Assembly (NCBI GenBank): GCA_002104935.1
Contig: MCGT01000008.1
Coordinates: 372,001-436,000, forward strand
Direction of reading: 5' to 3'
Length of the DNA stretch: 64,000 bases
From: Hesseltinella vesiculosa
Lineage: Eukaryota > Mucoromycota > Mucoromycetes > Mucorales > Cunninghamellaceae
Notes under the pieces: model-generated
The model's input: the letters and a program-made list of their open reading frames with translations, nothing else
Told to the model about the DNA's origin: nothing
The model's database searches: none
Position numbers and translations under genes: made by a program
Shown here: piece after piece, positions 34,218 to 47,800 of the stretch
Layout of the letters: every line of letters begins with the position of its first letter
Position numbering within the stretch: position 1 is the stretch's first letter

Positions 34218-37200
34218 ATGTTTGAAGAAGTGAATTTTCCTCAAGATTGGTTTTATATCAAAAGTCATCAAAACGGCTATGTCTTGTCGATTGAAGACAG
34301 CTCCCATGCATCGGGCACTCCCATCGTGCTATCAGGATTGCGCACCAAGGATATGGATGGTCAGCTCTGGCGCATTGATGGTCATGGTCGCCTTGTGAAT
34401 AAAAAGACAAATCAAGTGATGGGTGTGGCCAACGGTAAGTCTTTTATTTGGGCAAGGACGTGTGTGTGAAAAAAAAAGGAGGCATCACAAAGCGGCAGGG
34501 TGGGATTATTTTTTTTTTTTTTGCTAACAGACGGGGTGCATTTTTATAGGCAAAGTCAAGGTTGGCACCGATGTGGTCCAACAAGTAGCAAGCTCGGTTT
34601 CGGACGACCCTCATCAAGCATTTGCCTTATCCAAGCAAGGCCATATTTATTTAAAGTCCCATGGTCAATTTGTCCTGGGCATCAAGGAATCCTTCTTTTC
34701 TCGTCGTGAAGGTCTTCACGTGCATCTGCAGTTGGCCGAAGCAAAACACTTGGATCGCAAGGAACAACGTTGGGAATTGGCCATCGCCATGGCCAGGGAA
34801 CCTTCTACCACCACGGTGCAAAGGAGCAGTAGCTCCGTCACCACCGGCACCTTGGATGGTAATGAAAAAAAAAAAAAAACAAGGGGGGCTATCGTGTTGA
34901 CTCGCTTTTTTTTTTTAGACACCCGATCGGTGGCCTCCAGCTTGGATGACGAAGGCGCCAGATCCGTGGTCACTGGTACTTTCCCTAATGGAGAGTTTTT
35001 CTTGAAATCTGTTTCAAGTGGACTCTACATCGGCCCTGATCAGGCCGAAGGCTCTGGCAGTCGCCTTGTGTTGGACAACTTTAGGAAATCCTTGTATGAC
35101 AGCCAGCTCTGGACACATGACGAAGCGACGGGTGCACTGATCAACAAGCGCTCTGGCCTGCTGCTCAGTGTCGATGCCCCCAACGGTCCATTGAAAGACG
35201 ATGCTCACGTGTCTCAACTCCCTCCCTCGCCAAGCACCCATCATCAAGAATGGGTCTGGTCCAAGACCGGCCAGCTTTACTTGAAGCACGATCCTTCCTG
35301 GGTATTGGGTTTCAAGGACAGCTGGTTTGGTCTCAACCGTGAAGGGGCTCATTTGTATTTGCAAAAGTTGAACAGCAAGCAACAAAATCTCCAAACCTTC
35401 CAAGTCGTGCTGCCTATTTTCAAGAAGCGTGAAGTGCAAAAGGAAAACTCCCTTGGCCAGTTCCCTGAAGGCTGGTTCTTTGTCAAGAGCCAAGCTCATA
35501 GCCTGGTCTTGACCGTCGAAGACTCCGGCGCCCTTGCTGCCTCGGTCATTTCCATGCCTCTCGACACTGGCAACTACTCTCGACAGCTGTGGAAATTCAA
35601 GGATGGGTACTTGATCAATAAGGCCTCGGAGATGGTGCTGGATATCAAGGGCGGTAAGTCCACCCCCTTTTCTTTTTTTTTTTTTTCTCGGCTGATTTTT
35701 TTTTTTCTAGGTGCCATCGCCACTGGCGCTGAGCTTTGCCAATACAACAAAAAGAAACGTGACAATGACAATCAACAATGGGGTCTCTACGGTGACGGTA
35801 GTATTTTTGTCAAGCACAAAAACTCCCTTGTACTGACTGTCCAAGAAAACGAAACCAAATTTTCAAAGGTGTATCTCGGAGACCGTCTTGTCAATGGTGC
35901 CAAGAATCAACGCTGGAACTTTGTGTTACCTGTGTTCAAGAAGAAACAAGGCAAGGAAGAAAAAAAAAATAGGTGTTTGTGTCCTCACTCCTTTTTTTCT
36001 TTTTCAATGAAGCTACTCGCACTGTGACCAAAACGGTTGTTAAAAAAGCGGTCATCCATCGTTATGCTCAATATCCTCGTGGCTGGTTCTTTATCCGCTA
36101 CTTTGCTCCCGGAGATTCAATGGACAGCCCAATGGTATTGGCCGCCCAGGGTGATCGACAAATCCTCCTTGCTGGTCTGGATCGCAAGGAATGGGCGAAT
36201 CAATTATGGACTTATTCTCAAGGCTCCTTGATCAATTACGGAACTCAGTTGGTGCTAAACGTGGATGGTACAGAAGTCAAAAGAACACGTGGTTCCAAAA
36301 AGGGAACCCAGCACGGCCTCGGAACCCTAAACCTAACTTGCTACTTTCCTTTTTTAGACCTCAAGGTTGGCGCAGCGGCTGTTCAAGCCAAACACCAACT
36401 CAAGGCCAAACATCAATGGTGGAGCTTGACCATCGATGGTCACCTTATCCAACAAGGCGAACCTACCCTCGCTTTGACCAACAAGGACGGTGCACTGGTT
36501 TTGACCCAAGTCGACGAGGCGACCCAACAGGCCCACCGCTGGGGTTTCGTTTTGCCGGAGTTCAAGTATGAAAACCGCCGGCAAGTCTTGCTTTCTTGGA
36601 AGATCGCCAACATTAAGGAATGGGTCCACTCCGGTGCTTCCATCCAAAAGGTCACTCCCAGCATCGCTCATTGGCCCGAAGAAGCCTTCTACATCTCTGC
36701 CGGCGACAAAGCCCTGGTCCCTGTCAAGGCCGAGTCCCACTCTCGATTGACCCTGCGCACCTTTTCTGTCAAGGATCATCAACTGTTCCAATGGATCTAC
36801 AAAAACGGCTACCTCGTCCACGTCGCCACCGGCCTTGTCCTGCATGCAGAAGGTAACCTCTTCCATTGCTCGACGGTTTCTCATTCCTCCTTTTTTTTCT
36901 TTCAGCCTTGGCCAACGGCACAGCTTTGGAAATCCGTGCTGAGAAACAAGGTAAGAATGGACGTGCTGACGATGCTCAGTTGTGGACCATTCGCACCGAT
37001 GGATCTATTGTGTCCAGCTCCTATGACTACCTCGGCCTGGGCGGGGAAAAAATCGTCGAACTCTATGACCTACGCAAGAGCCGTCAGCATACTGCTTGGA
37101 CCATCCTCTCTGGTCATTATGAAGAAAACGTCTTGGTGCGTTTCCGTCGTTACATTTTGATCATTGCCACTCAACGTATGCGAACGCGCCACTTCTGTCA

Positions 37201-40200
37201 CACTTCTCCAATCTCACCCCCTCTTTTTTTTTTTTTTTTTTTTTTTCCCTCCCCTCACCATCTAGGCACCTTGGTGAATCGTCAATTGGTCGTGAAAAAG
37301 GTCGGCGTGTTCCCCAAGGAATGGATCTTTATTCATTCAAAGCAAGACAAGAACCTGGTGCTCACCTCGGTCGATACCAAAAAGGGCTCCAAATTGATCT
37401 TGGCCAAGATGGACTTCAAGAACTACAAACGCCAGCTGTGGTACCCTCGTGACGATCAATGTCTGGTCAACTTTGCCTCGGATTTCGTGATCGATGTTGC
37501 CGGTGGCCAATTGTTTGCCGGAGCCAATGTGATTCAATGGAACGAAAAGTTCTTGCGCCGTAACCGTAAGAACCAAATGTGGGGCTTGACTGTGGACGGC
37601 CACATTCACCCCGACGCCCGCTCCGGTCTGGTGCTTTCGCCCAAGAAGAATGCTGCCAAGGAAGCGGTCGAATTGACGTTGGTGGCCCGTGGTGCTTTGG
37701 ATCGTACTGAGCAGCAATGGTCGTTCTCCCGCCCTGTGTTCCGCTCTGCGTCTGGTGCTGTTGTCAATGTCGGCCTGACCAACAAGTCCTCGGATCTCCG
37801 TGTGGAAGAGACCGCTGCCATCACCCTGACCTCGTCCGACCGTCAAGTGTACGAACGCACCGAAAAGAAGACCATCGTCCGCCGTTGGGGCGTCTTCCCT
37901 GAAGGTGACGTGTTTGTCCGTGTTGGCAAGGACCGTCTGGCTTTGACCGTCGAATCCTCGCCCTTGGCTGACCAAGTCCATCTGGTGACGCTGAAATCCT
38001 TGAACTTCCAAGACCACAAGTGGCAAATGTGGCACTACAAGGACAACCATTTGATCAACGCCCAAACCGGCCTTGCCCTGGACGTCGTTTCTTCCGACAA
38101 CCTTCGTTCTTTGGAAGTCGAACAAGGCTTGCAGTCGCCTCTTTGTGTGCGGGCCGTTTCCATGGAGGACAGCCAGTTCTTCGCCTTGGGCATTCATGGT
38201 GAAATCCACTGGCAATCCAACGTCCGCATGGTCGTGTCTGTCGCCAATCAGGATCGTGTTGTTGCCAACGGTGCCCAAATCGGTATCAAGGCCATCAAGG
38301 TGAACCGCAGTGCTCTTGGCGAAGGCAAGGAAGAAACCACCCTGGCTTCCGAAGATTGGATGCACTGGGCCTTTTCTCGACCCGTCTACAGTACCGTCAA
38401 ATCCGAATCCTCCACCGAAGTTGCCAGTGGAGCTGCTGCTGCTGCTGCCGTCATTGCTGGTGGTGCTGTGCTGGAAAGCCTTGAAGATGAACAGTTGGCC
38501 GTCAAGGAAGACGATGAATCCGCTGATGAGGCTTCCGACTCTGAAGACGAAGAGGAGGACGAAGATGAAGATATTGTCGAAGAAGAACAAGAAGCCGCTG
38601 AAAGTGTTGCTGAACAAGGCGAAGGTGTTGCTGAAGCCATGGATGAAAGTGTCACCTTGGAAGACATCAAGGTAATAGACATGATGGAAAAAAAAAAAAA
38701 AGTGGACATAAAAAAAAAGTGGACAAAAAAGGAAGAATAGAAAGCCCGCTCATTTTTTTCTTTTTCTTCCCCCCTTTTTTTTTTAACGCAATGGCATTGC
38801 CATAGAATGCATCTGCCATCTCATTGGAAATGAGCCACAGCATCCAAAGTACCGACAGTGGTGAAGAACATGAAGAAGTTGGCGGTGTGCTCAGGAAGAA
38901 GGAAAAGAGACGCTGGTCTCGTGGCGTGGAAAAGAAGTCTTCCTTTATCCTCCCTGACGGCTATGTGCCCACCGGCTTCGAAAAGATCGTGCGCTTCAAG
39001 GGCCATCAAGCTAGTTTCTTCCCCTCTGGTTACTTCTTCATCAAGAGTGAACTTCATGGCCTTGTCTTGGACGTCGAAAGCCAGCCAATTCAAGACAACT
39101 CGGGTGTCTCGCTCACCCGTCTCCGTTCCAGCGACTTCGCCAGCCAGCTCTGGTCCTACAAAGACGGCTTCTTGGTCAACTTGAAGGGCAACAAACTCGT
39201 GATGGATGCCTCTGCCGCTGCTGTCACCACCGCTGGTGAACGTGTGCACCTCTCCACTCGCAAAGAAAACAACGCCACCGACCAACAATGGGCCTGGGCC
39301 GTCGAAGGCTCCCTTTATCTCAAGTTGCGCCGTTCCTTGTTGCTTTCCGTCAAGGAGCTCAAGGCTTCTGCCTCTCACCAAAGCTTGCCTGTGTACCTCA
39401 TGGAACAAAAGGCCCATCCTGGCTCCAAATACCCTCGCCGTGAACAACGATGGGAAATCGTCGTGCCCAGCCTCATTCCTACCTCTGGCGAATCCTCTTC
39501 CTCTGGAACCAAGCTTGTGTTCCCCACCGCTGCTGCCGCCACTGCCGTCGCCACTGCCGGCCTCGGTGCCCTGTCCTTCAAGTGGCTCTCCAAGCTCCAC
39601 CGTCATCAACACGTGTCAGGCGATCTCAAGCAATACCAAGGCAAGTGGTTCATGATCAGCTATGGCCAAGACGCCAACCTGTTCCTTGCTGCCGGTGCCG
39701 ACAAGTCCCAGCCCGTCAGCCTCTCTGCTCTGTCTGAAGATGCCGATCACAAACGCTTCCTCTGGACCTTTGTCGATGGCTATTTGATCAACTACCGCTA
39801 CCTCCTTCGCTTGATCTACTGCCAAAAGAGTAAGCCTCGGGAAAAAAAAAAAAAGCACACCCGCTCACATTTCTAACTTCTTTTTTCGTCTTGTTTCAAG
39901 CTCGTCGTTGGCTCCTTGCTGATGCTTCAACCGAAGCTGACCAAACCTTTGCCATCAACGAACGTGGTGTTTTGACCCTTCGCATCAAGTCCATCTTGTA
40001 CTACATCTGGTTCACTAAGCGTGCTGGTGAAGAGCAAGAAGCATTGGCCTTGACCGAGAACGAAGAACAAGCTGCCCAGCAATGGACATGGCACACTGCC
40101 GCTTTGGCTGATGGTAATGCCACTCAAGAAGCCAGCGATGCTCTTACCAAGGCCAGCACATGGGCTACCGAACAAAAGCGTACCATCACCACGACCACGA

Positions 40201-41769
40201 CTACTTGGACCATCACTCGCCGTCGCGCTTTGTTCCCCACTGCTGCTCTGTTCTTTATCAAGTTCAAGGTGGACGGTCAAGAATACGTGTTGGCGCATGA
40301 CGAAGCCTCCAATGCCCTGGTCATCCAAAAGATCTCATTCGTCAAGTTCAAGCATCTGCTCTGGACATGGCGCGAAAACCGTTTGGTCAACTACGGCTCG
40401 TCTTTGACCATTGGTTTCAAGGGTAAAAAAAAAAAAAAAAAAAAAAAACCACGCAGCATCATAATAACGACATCGCCTTTTTTTTTTCTTTGCTGTAGAT
40501 AACAAGGCTGTGCTCGTGGATGCCAAGGATGGTTATGCCTGGAACTTGTCTGTTGATGGTCACATCCATACCGACGAAGCCACTGGTCTCTTTGTGTTTG
40601 CCCGCTCAGGCTCTGAAACCATCGACAACGAACAAGTGCATTTGGTTTCGGCCAGCGAAACGCTCGGCAAGCGTGCACTGATCCAATGGTCGTTCTCTTC
40701 TCCTGTGTTTGGCAAGCGTGCTGTTGCTGCTGGTGCCTCTGCCGAGGCTGTGGAAGAAACCATCGAATCTGTGGAAACTGTTGCCACGATTGAAACTGAA
40801 GCTCCTGCCTCTGACTCGCACATTGCCGAGACCGTGACCGCTGGCTTGGCTGTTGGCGCTGTGGTGAGACAGAAACGACCAAGGCTGTCAAGTCATTTTT
40901 TTTAACCTCCTCTTTCTCGCTTTTTTAAATCTATCGTAGGCTGCTGCTGATCAATTCAAGGACAACAAGATCACCACTGTTACCAATGTGCGTGAAACTG
41001 TTCGCACCTGGTGGTTGCGTGTGATTCGCATCGTTCGCACCAAGAAGGAGCAAGGAGAATCTGACGCTGACATTGCCAAGTACATGGATACTGAAAAGAC
41101 GGCCTTGTACGAACATCTCGACTGGTCTGTCAAGAACCACGGTGACAAGAAGGTCAGCGAAGAACTGGCTGTTGCTGTTCAGCAAAGCAAGGTTCTTGTT
41201 GGTGAACAAACCACTGAAGTGCACGGCATCATCAAGGGCAACGACAAGCAAGGTGCGGCCGACAAGCTTGATACTCTTAGCAAGGTGACTGAAGAAAAGA
41301 TCAAGGTTGTTGTGATCGCTGGCGAAAAGGTAGGCAAAAAAAATAATTGATAACAGAAAGGGTGAACTGACGTCAAATCTAGAAACCTGAACACGAACAC
41401 CATCACGTGTCTGCTGGTGAAGTTGTTGGTGGTATTGCCGCCGCTGGCGCTGCTGTGATTGCTGGTGGTCTTGCTCTTGAACACCACAAAGACAAGAAGG
41501 AAGCTGAAGCCAAGAAGAGTGAAGCTATTACCAAGACGACCACGACCACAACTACTTGGACCATCACTCGACGCCGTGCTTTGTTCCCCACTGCTGCTTT
41601 GTTCTTTATCAAGTTCAAGGTGGACGGTCAAGAATACGTGTTGGCGCATGACGAAGCCTCCAATGCCCTGGTCATCCAAAAGATCTCATTCGTCAAGTTC
41701 AAGCATCTGCTCTGGACATGGCGCGAAAACCGTTTGGTCAACTACGGCTCGTCTTTGACCATTGGTTTC

Positions 41770-41800
<31 letters not shown>

Positions 41801-44800
41801 CCACGCAGCATCATAATAACGACATCGCCTTTTTTTTTTCTTTGCTGTAGATAACAAGGCTGTGCTCGTGGATGCCAAGGATGGTTATGCCTGGAACTTG
41901 TCTGTTGATGGTCACATCCATACCGACGAAGCCACTGGTCTCTTTGTGTTTGCCCGCTCAGGCTCTGAAACCATCGACAACGAACAAGTGCATTTGGTTT
42001 CGGCCAGCGAAACACTCGGCAAGCGTGCACTGATCCAATGGTCGTTCTCTTCTCCTGTGTTTGGCAAGCGTGCTGGTGCTGCTGGTGCCTCTGCCGAGGC
42101 TGTGGAAGAAACCATCGAATCTGTGGAAACTGTTACCACGATTGAAACTGAAGCTCCTGCCTCTGACTCGCACATTGCCGAGACCGTGACCGCTGGCTTG
42201 GCTGTTGGCGCTGTGGTGAGACAGAAACGACCAAGGCTGTCAAGTCATTTTTTTTTAACCTCCTCTTTCTCGCTTTTTTAAATCTATCGTAGGCTGCTGC
42301 TGATCAATTCAAGGACAACAAGATCACCACTGTTACCAATGTGCGCGAAACTGTTCGCACCTGGTGGTTGCGTGTGATTCGCATCGTTCGCACCAAGAAG
42401 GAGCAAGGAGAATCTGACGCTGACATTGCCAAGTACATGGACACTGAAAAGACGGCCTTGTACGAACATCTCGACTGGTCTGTCAAGAACCACGGTGACA
42501 AGAAGGTCAGCGAAGAACTGGCTGTTGCTGTTCAACAAAGCAAGGTTCTTGTTGGTGAACAAACCACTGAAGTGCACGGCATCATCAAGGGCAACGACAA
42601 GCAAGGTGCGGCCGACAAGCTTGATACTCTTAGCAAGGTGACTGAAGAAAAGATCAAGGTTGTTGTGATCGCTGGCGAAAAGGTAGGCAAAAAAAATAAT
42701 TGATAACAGAAAGGATGAACTGACGTCAAATCTAGAAACCTGAACACGAACACCATCACGTGTCTGCTGGTGAAGTTGTTGGTGGTATTGCCGCCGCTGG
42801 CGCTGCTGTGATTGCTGGTGGTCTTGCTCTTGAACACCACAAGGAAAAGAAAGAAGCCGAAGCTGCCAAGAAGCCCGAAGTGATTGCTGAAAAGACATCA
42901 ACCACGATTGTGACAGAAGTCAAGGAAAAGCCCAAGGTACACCATCATAACTTTTTTTTTGACAGAAAAAGAATCATTTCCAAATTAACGCATATTATGT
43001 TTTTTAGGCTGCTGTGATTGTTGAAGAAGTCAAGAAGTCTGAAGTTGTTGTTGTTGGTGATGCCAAGAAGCCTGAACACGAACACCACCATGTGTCTGCT
43101 GGCGAAGTTGTTGGTGGCATTGCTGCCGCTGGCGCTGCCGTGATTGCTGGTGGTCTTGCTCTTGAACACCACAAGGAAAAGAAGGAAGCCGAAGCTGCTG
43201 AGAAGAAAGAAGCTGAAACTACTGCTCTTGTGTCAGTTGGTCAAGTCCAAGACACCGTTCGTGTGTGGTGGTTGCGCATCATTGATTCTGTTCGCTTCAA
43301 GAAGGAACAAGGTGTGCCTGACGAAGAAATTGTCACGTACATTGAAACCGAAAAGACAACGCTGTATGGCCAATTAGACAAGTCTGCCAAGAATGGCGAC
43401 AAGAAGGTTGCTGAAGAATTGGCTGTTGCTATTGAACAAAGCAAGGTCCTTGTTGGAGAACAAACCATTGAAGTGCACGGCATTATTTCTGGCAGCGACA
43501 AGAAGTCAGCTGCTGACAAGCTTGCTACACTCAGCAAGGTGACTGAAGAAAAGATCAAGGTAGTTGTGATTGCTGACGAAAAGGTAAGAAAAATCGGAGT
43601 GAGAAATACAAAAACTCAACGTAAATTTTCAATAGCCCAAGCACCACGTGTCTGCTGGTGAAATTGTTGGTGGCATTGCCGCTGCTGGCGCTGCCGTGAT
43701 TGCTGGTGGTCTTGCTCTTGAACACCACAAGGAAAAGAAAGAAGCTGAAGCTGCCAAGAAACCCGAAGTGATTGCTGAAAAGACATCTACCGCGATTGTG
43801 ACAGAAGTCAAGGAAAAGCCCAAGGTAAACCACCGCTGCTTTTTTTTTAGAAAAAGAATCATTTCCAAATTAACGCATATTATGTTTTTTAGGCTGCTGT
43901 GATTGTTGAAGAAGTCAAGAAGTCTGAAGTTGTTGTTGTTGGTGATGTCAAGAAGCCTGAACACGAACACCACCATGTGTCTGCTGGCGAAGTTGTTGGT
44001 GGCATTGCTGCCGCCGGTGCCGCCGTGATTGCTGGTGGTCTTGCTCTTGAACACCACAAGGAAAAGAAAGAAGCCGAAGCTGCCAAGAAACCCGAAGTGA
44101 TTGCTGAAAAGACATCTACCGTGATTGTGACTGAAGTCAAGGAAAAGCCCAAGGTAAACCACCATAACTTTTTTTTTGATAGAAAAAGAATCATTTCCAT
44201 ATTAACGATTGTTATGTTTTGCAGGCTGCTGTGATTGTTGAAGAAGTCAAGAAGTCTGAAGTTGTTGTTGTTGGTGATGTCAAGAAGCCTGAACACGAAC
44301 ACCATGTGTCTGCTGGCGAAGTTGTTGGCGGTATTGCCGCTGCTGGCGCTGCCGTGATTGCTGGTGGTCTTGCTCTTGAACACCACAAGGAAAAGAAGGA
44401 AGCCGAAGCTGCCAAGAAACCCGAAGTGATTGCTGAAAAGACATCAACCGCGATTGTGACAGAAGTCAAGGAAAAGCCCAAGGTAAACCACCACTGCTTT
44501 TTTTTTAGAAAAAGAATCATTTCCAAATTAACGCATATCATGTTTTTTAGGCTGCTGTGATTGTTGGTGATGCCAAGAAGCCTGAACACGAACACCACCA
44601 TGTGTCTGCTGGCGAAGTTGTTGGTGGCATTGCTGCTGCTGGTGCCGCCGTGATTGCTGGTGGTCTTGCTCTTGAACACCACAAGGAAAAGAAAGAAGCC
44701 GAAGCTGCCAAGAAACCCGAAGTGATTGCTGAAAAGACATCTACCGCGATTGTGACTGAAGTCAAGGAAAAGCCCAAGGTACACCACCGCTGCTTTTTTT

Positions 44801-47800
44801 TTTTTTTGGAAAAGAATCATTTCCAAATTAACGCATGTTATGTTTTTTAGGCTGCTGTGATTGTTGAAGAAGTCAAGAAGTCTGAAATTGTTGTTGTTGG
44901 TGATGCCAAGAAGCCTGAACACGAACACCACCATGTGTCTGCTGGCGAAGTTGTTGGTGGCATTGCTGCCGCTGGTGCTGCCGTGATTGCTGGTGGTCTT
45001 GCTCTTGAACACCACAAGGAAAAGAAGGAAGCCGAAGCTGCCAAGAAACCCGAAGTGATTGCTGAAAAGACATCTACCGCGATTGTGACAGAAGTCAAGG
45101 AAAAGCCCAAGGTAAACCACCATAACTTTTTTTTTGATAGAAAAAGAATCATTTCCATATTAACGATTGTTATGTTTTCCAGGCTGCTGTGATTGTTGAA
45201 GAAGTCAAGAAGTCTGAAGTTGTCGTTGTTGGTGATGTCAAGAAGCCTGAACACGAACACCACCACGTGTCTGCTGGCGAAGTTGTTGGTGGCATTGCTG
45301 CCGCTGGTGCCGCCGTGATTGCTGGTGGTCTTGCTCTTGAACACCACAAGGAAAAGAAGGAAGCTGAAGCTGCCAAGAAGCCTGAAGTGATTGCTGAAAA
45401 GACATCTACCACGATTGTGACAGAAGTCAAGGAAAAGCCCAAGGTAAACCACCATACCTTTTTTTTTGATAGAAAAAGAATCATTTCCATATTAACGCAT
45501 ATTATGTTTTTTAGGCTGCTGTGATTGTGGAAGAAGTCAAGAAGTCTGAAGTTGTCGTTGTTGGTGATGTCAAGAAGCCTGAACACGAACACCACCATGT
45601 GTCTGCTGGCGAAGTTGTTGGCGGTATTGCCGCTGCTGGCGCTGCCGTGATTGCTGGTGGTCTTGCTCTTGAACACCACAAGGAAAAGAAGGAAGCCGAA
45701 GCTGCTGAGAAGAAAGAAGCTCAAACTACTGCTCTTGTGTCAGTTGGTCAAGTCCAAGACACCGTTCGTGTGTGGTGGTTGCGCATCATTGATTCTGTTC
45801 GCTTCAAGAAGGAACAAGGTGTGCCTGACGAAGAAATTGTCACGTACATTGAAACCGAAAAGACAACGCTGTATGGCCAATTAGACAAGTCTGCCAAGAA
45901 TGGCGACAAGAAGGTTGCTGAAGAATTGGCTGTTGCTATTGAACAAAGCAAGGTCCTTGTTGGAGAACAAACCATTGAAGTGCACGGCATTATTTCTGGC
46001 AGCGACAAGAAGTCAGCTGCTGACAAGCTTGCTACACTCAGCAAGGTGACTGAAGAAAAGATCAAGGTAGTTGTGATTGCTGACGAAAAGGTAAGAAAAA
46101 TCGGAGTGAGAAATACAAAAACTCAACGTAAATTTTCAATAGCCCAAGCACCACGTGTCTGCTGGTGAAATTGTTGGTGGCATTGCCGCTGCTGGCGCTG
46201 CCGTGATTGCTGGTGGTCTTGCTCTTGAACACCACAAGGAAAAGAAGGAAGCTGAAGCTGCCAAGAAGCCTGAAGTGATTGCTGAAAAGACATCTACCAC
46301 GATTGTGACTGAAGTCAAGGAAAAGCCCAAGGTAAACCACCACTGCTTTTTTTTTTAGAAAAAGAATCATTTCCAAATTAACGCATATTATGTTTTTTAG
46401 GCTGCTGTGATTGTTGAAGAAGTCAAGAAGTCTGAAGTTGTTGTTGTTGGTGATGCCAAGAAGCCTGAACACGAACACCACCATGTGTCTGCTGGCGAAG
46501 TTGTTGGTGGCATTGCTGCCGCCGGTGCCGCCGTGATTGCTGGTGGTCTTGCTCTTGAACACCACAAGGAAAAGAAAGAAGCCGAAGCTGCCAAGAAACC
46601 CGAAGTGATTGCTGAAAAGACATCAACCACGATTGTGACAGAAGTCAAGGAAAAGCCCAAGGTAAACCACCATAACTTTTTTTTTGATAGAAAAAGAATC
46701 ATTTCCATATTAACGATTGTTATGTTTTGCAGGCTGCTGTGATTGTTGAAGAAGTCAAGAAGTCTGAAGTTGTTGTTGTTGGTGATGTCAAGAAGCCTGA
46801 ACACGAACACCATGTGTCTGCTGGTGAAATTGTTGGTGGCATTGCCGCTGCTGGCGCTGCCGTGATTGCTGGTGGACTTGCTCTTGAACACCACAAGGAA
46901 AAGAAAGAAGCCGAAGCTGCTGAGAAGAAAGAAGCTGAAACTACTGCTCTTGTGTCAGTTGGTCAAGTCCAAGACACCGTTCGCGTGTGGTGGTTGCGCA
47001 TCATAGATGTGGTTCGCTTCAAGAAGGAACAAGGTGTGCCTGATGAAGAAATTGTCTCGTACATTGAAACCGAAAAAACAACGCTGTATGGCCAATTAGA
47101 CAAGTCTGCCAAGAATGGCGACAAGAAGGTTGCTGAAGAATTGTCTGTTGCTATTGAACAAAGCAAGGTGCTTGTTGGAGAACAAACCACTGAAGTGCAC
47201 GGCATTATTTCTGGCAACGACAAGAAGTCAGCGGCTGATAAGCTTGCTACACTCAGCAAGGTGACTGAAGAAAAGATCAAGGTTGTTGTGATTGCTGACG
47301 AAAAGGTAAGAAAAATCGGAGTGAGAAATACAAAAACTCAACGTAAATTTTCAATAGCCCAAGCACCACGTGTCTGCTGGTGAAATTGTTGGTGGCATTG
47401 CTGCCGCTGGTGCTGCCGTGATTGCTGGTGGACTTGCTCTTGAACACCACAAGGAAAAGAAAGAAGCTGAAGCTGCCAAGAAGCCTGAAGTGATTGCTGA
47501 AAAGACATCAACCGCGATTGTGACTGAAGTCAAGGAAAAGCCCAAGGTAAACCACCGCTGCTTTTTTTTTTAGAAAAAGAATCATTTCCATATTAACGAT
47601 TGTTATGTTTTGCAGGCTGCTGTGATTGTTGAAGAAGTCAAGAAGTCTGAAGTTGTTGTTGTTGGTGATGTCAAGAAGCCTGAACACGAACACCATGTGT
47701 CTACTGGTGAAATTGTTGGTGGCATTGCCGCTGCTGGCGCTGCCGTGATTGCTGGTGGACTTGCTCTTGAACACCACAAGGAAAAGAAGGAAGCTGAAGC

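Noticed and set aside
37337..38617. 426-codon antisense frame over a large exon of the giant gene
   Set aside because: It is the complementary strand of well-supported coding sequence with trefoil motifs; its own translation has no domain.
38671..38805. Splitting the giant gene at the stop near 38740
   Set aside because: The stop lies in a 134-nt intron; GACATCAAG joins AATGCATCT in phase 0 and trefoil modules continue.
43629..46565. Minus-strand frames in the array rich in Asn, Thr and Phe
   Set aside because: They repeat exactly with the plus-strand exon units and are shadows of them.
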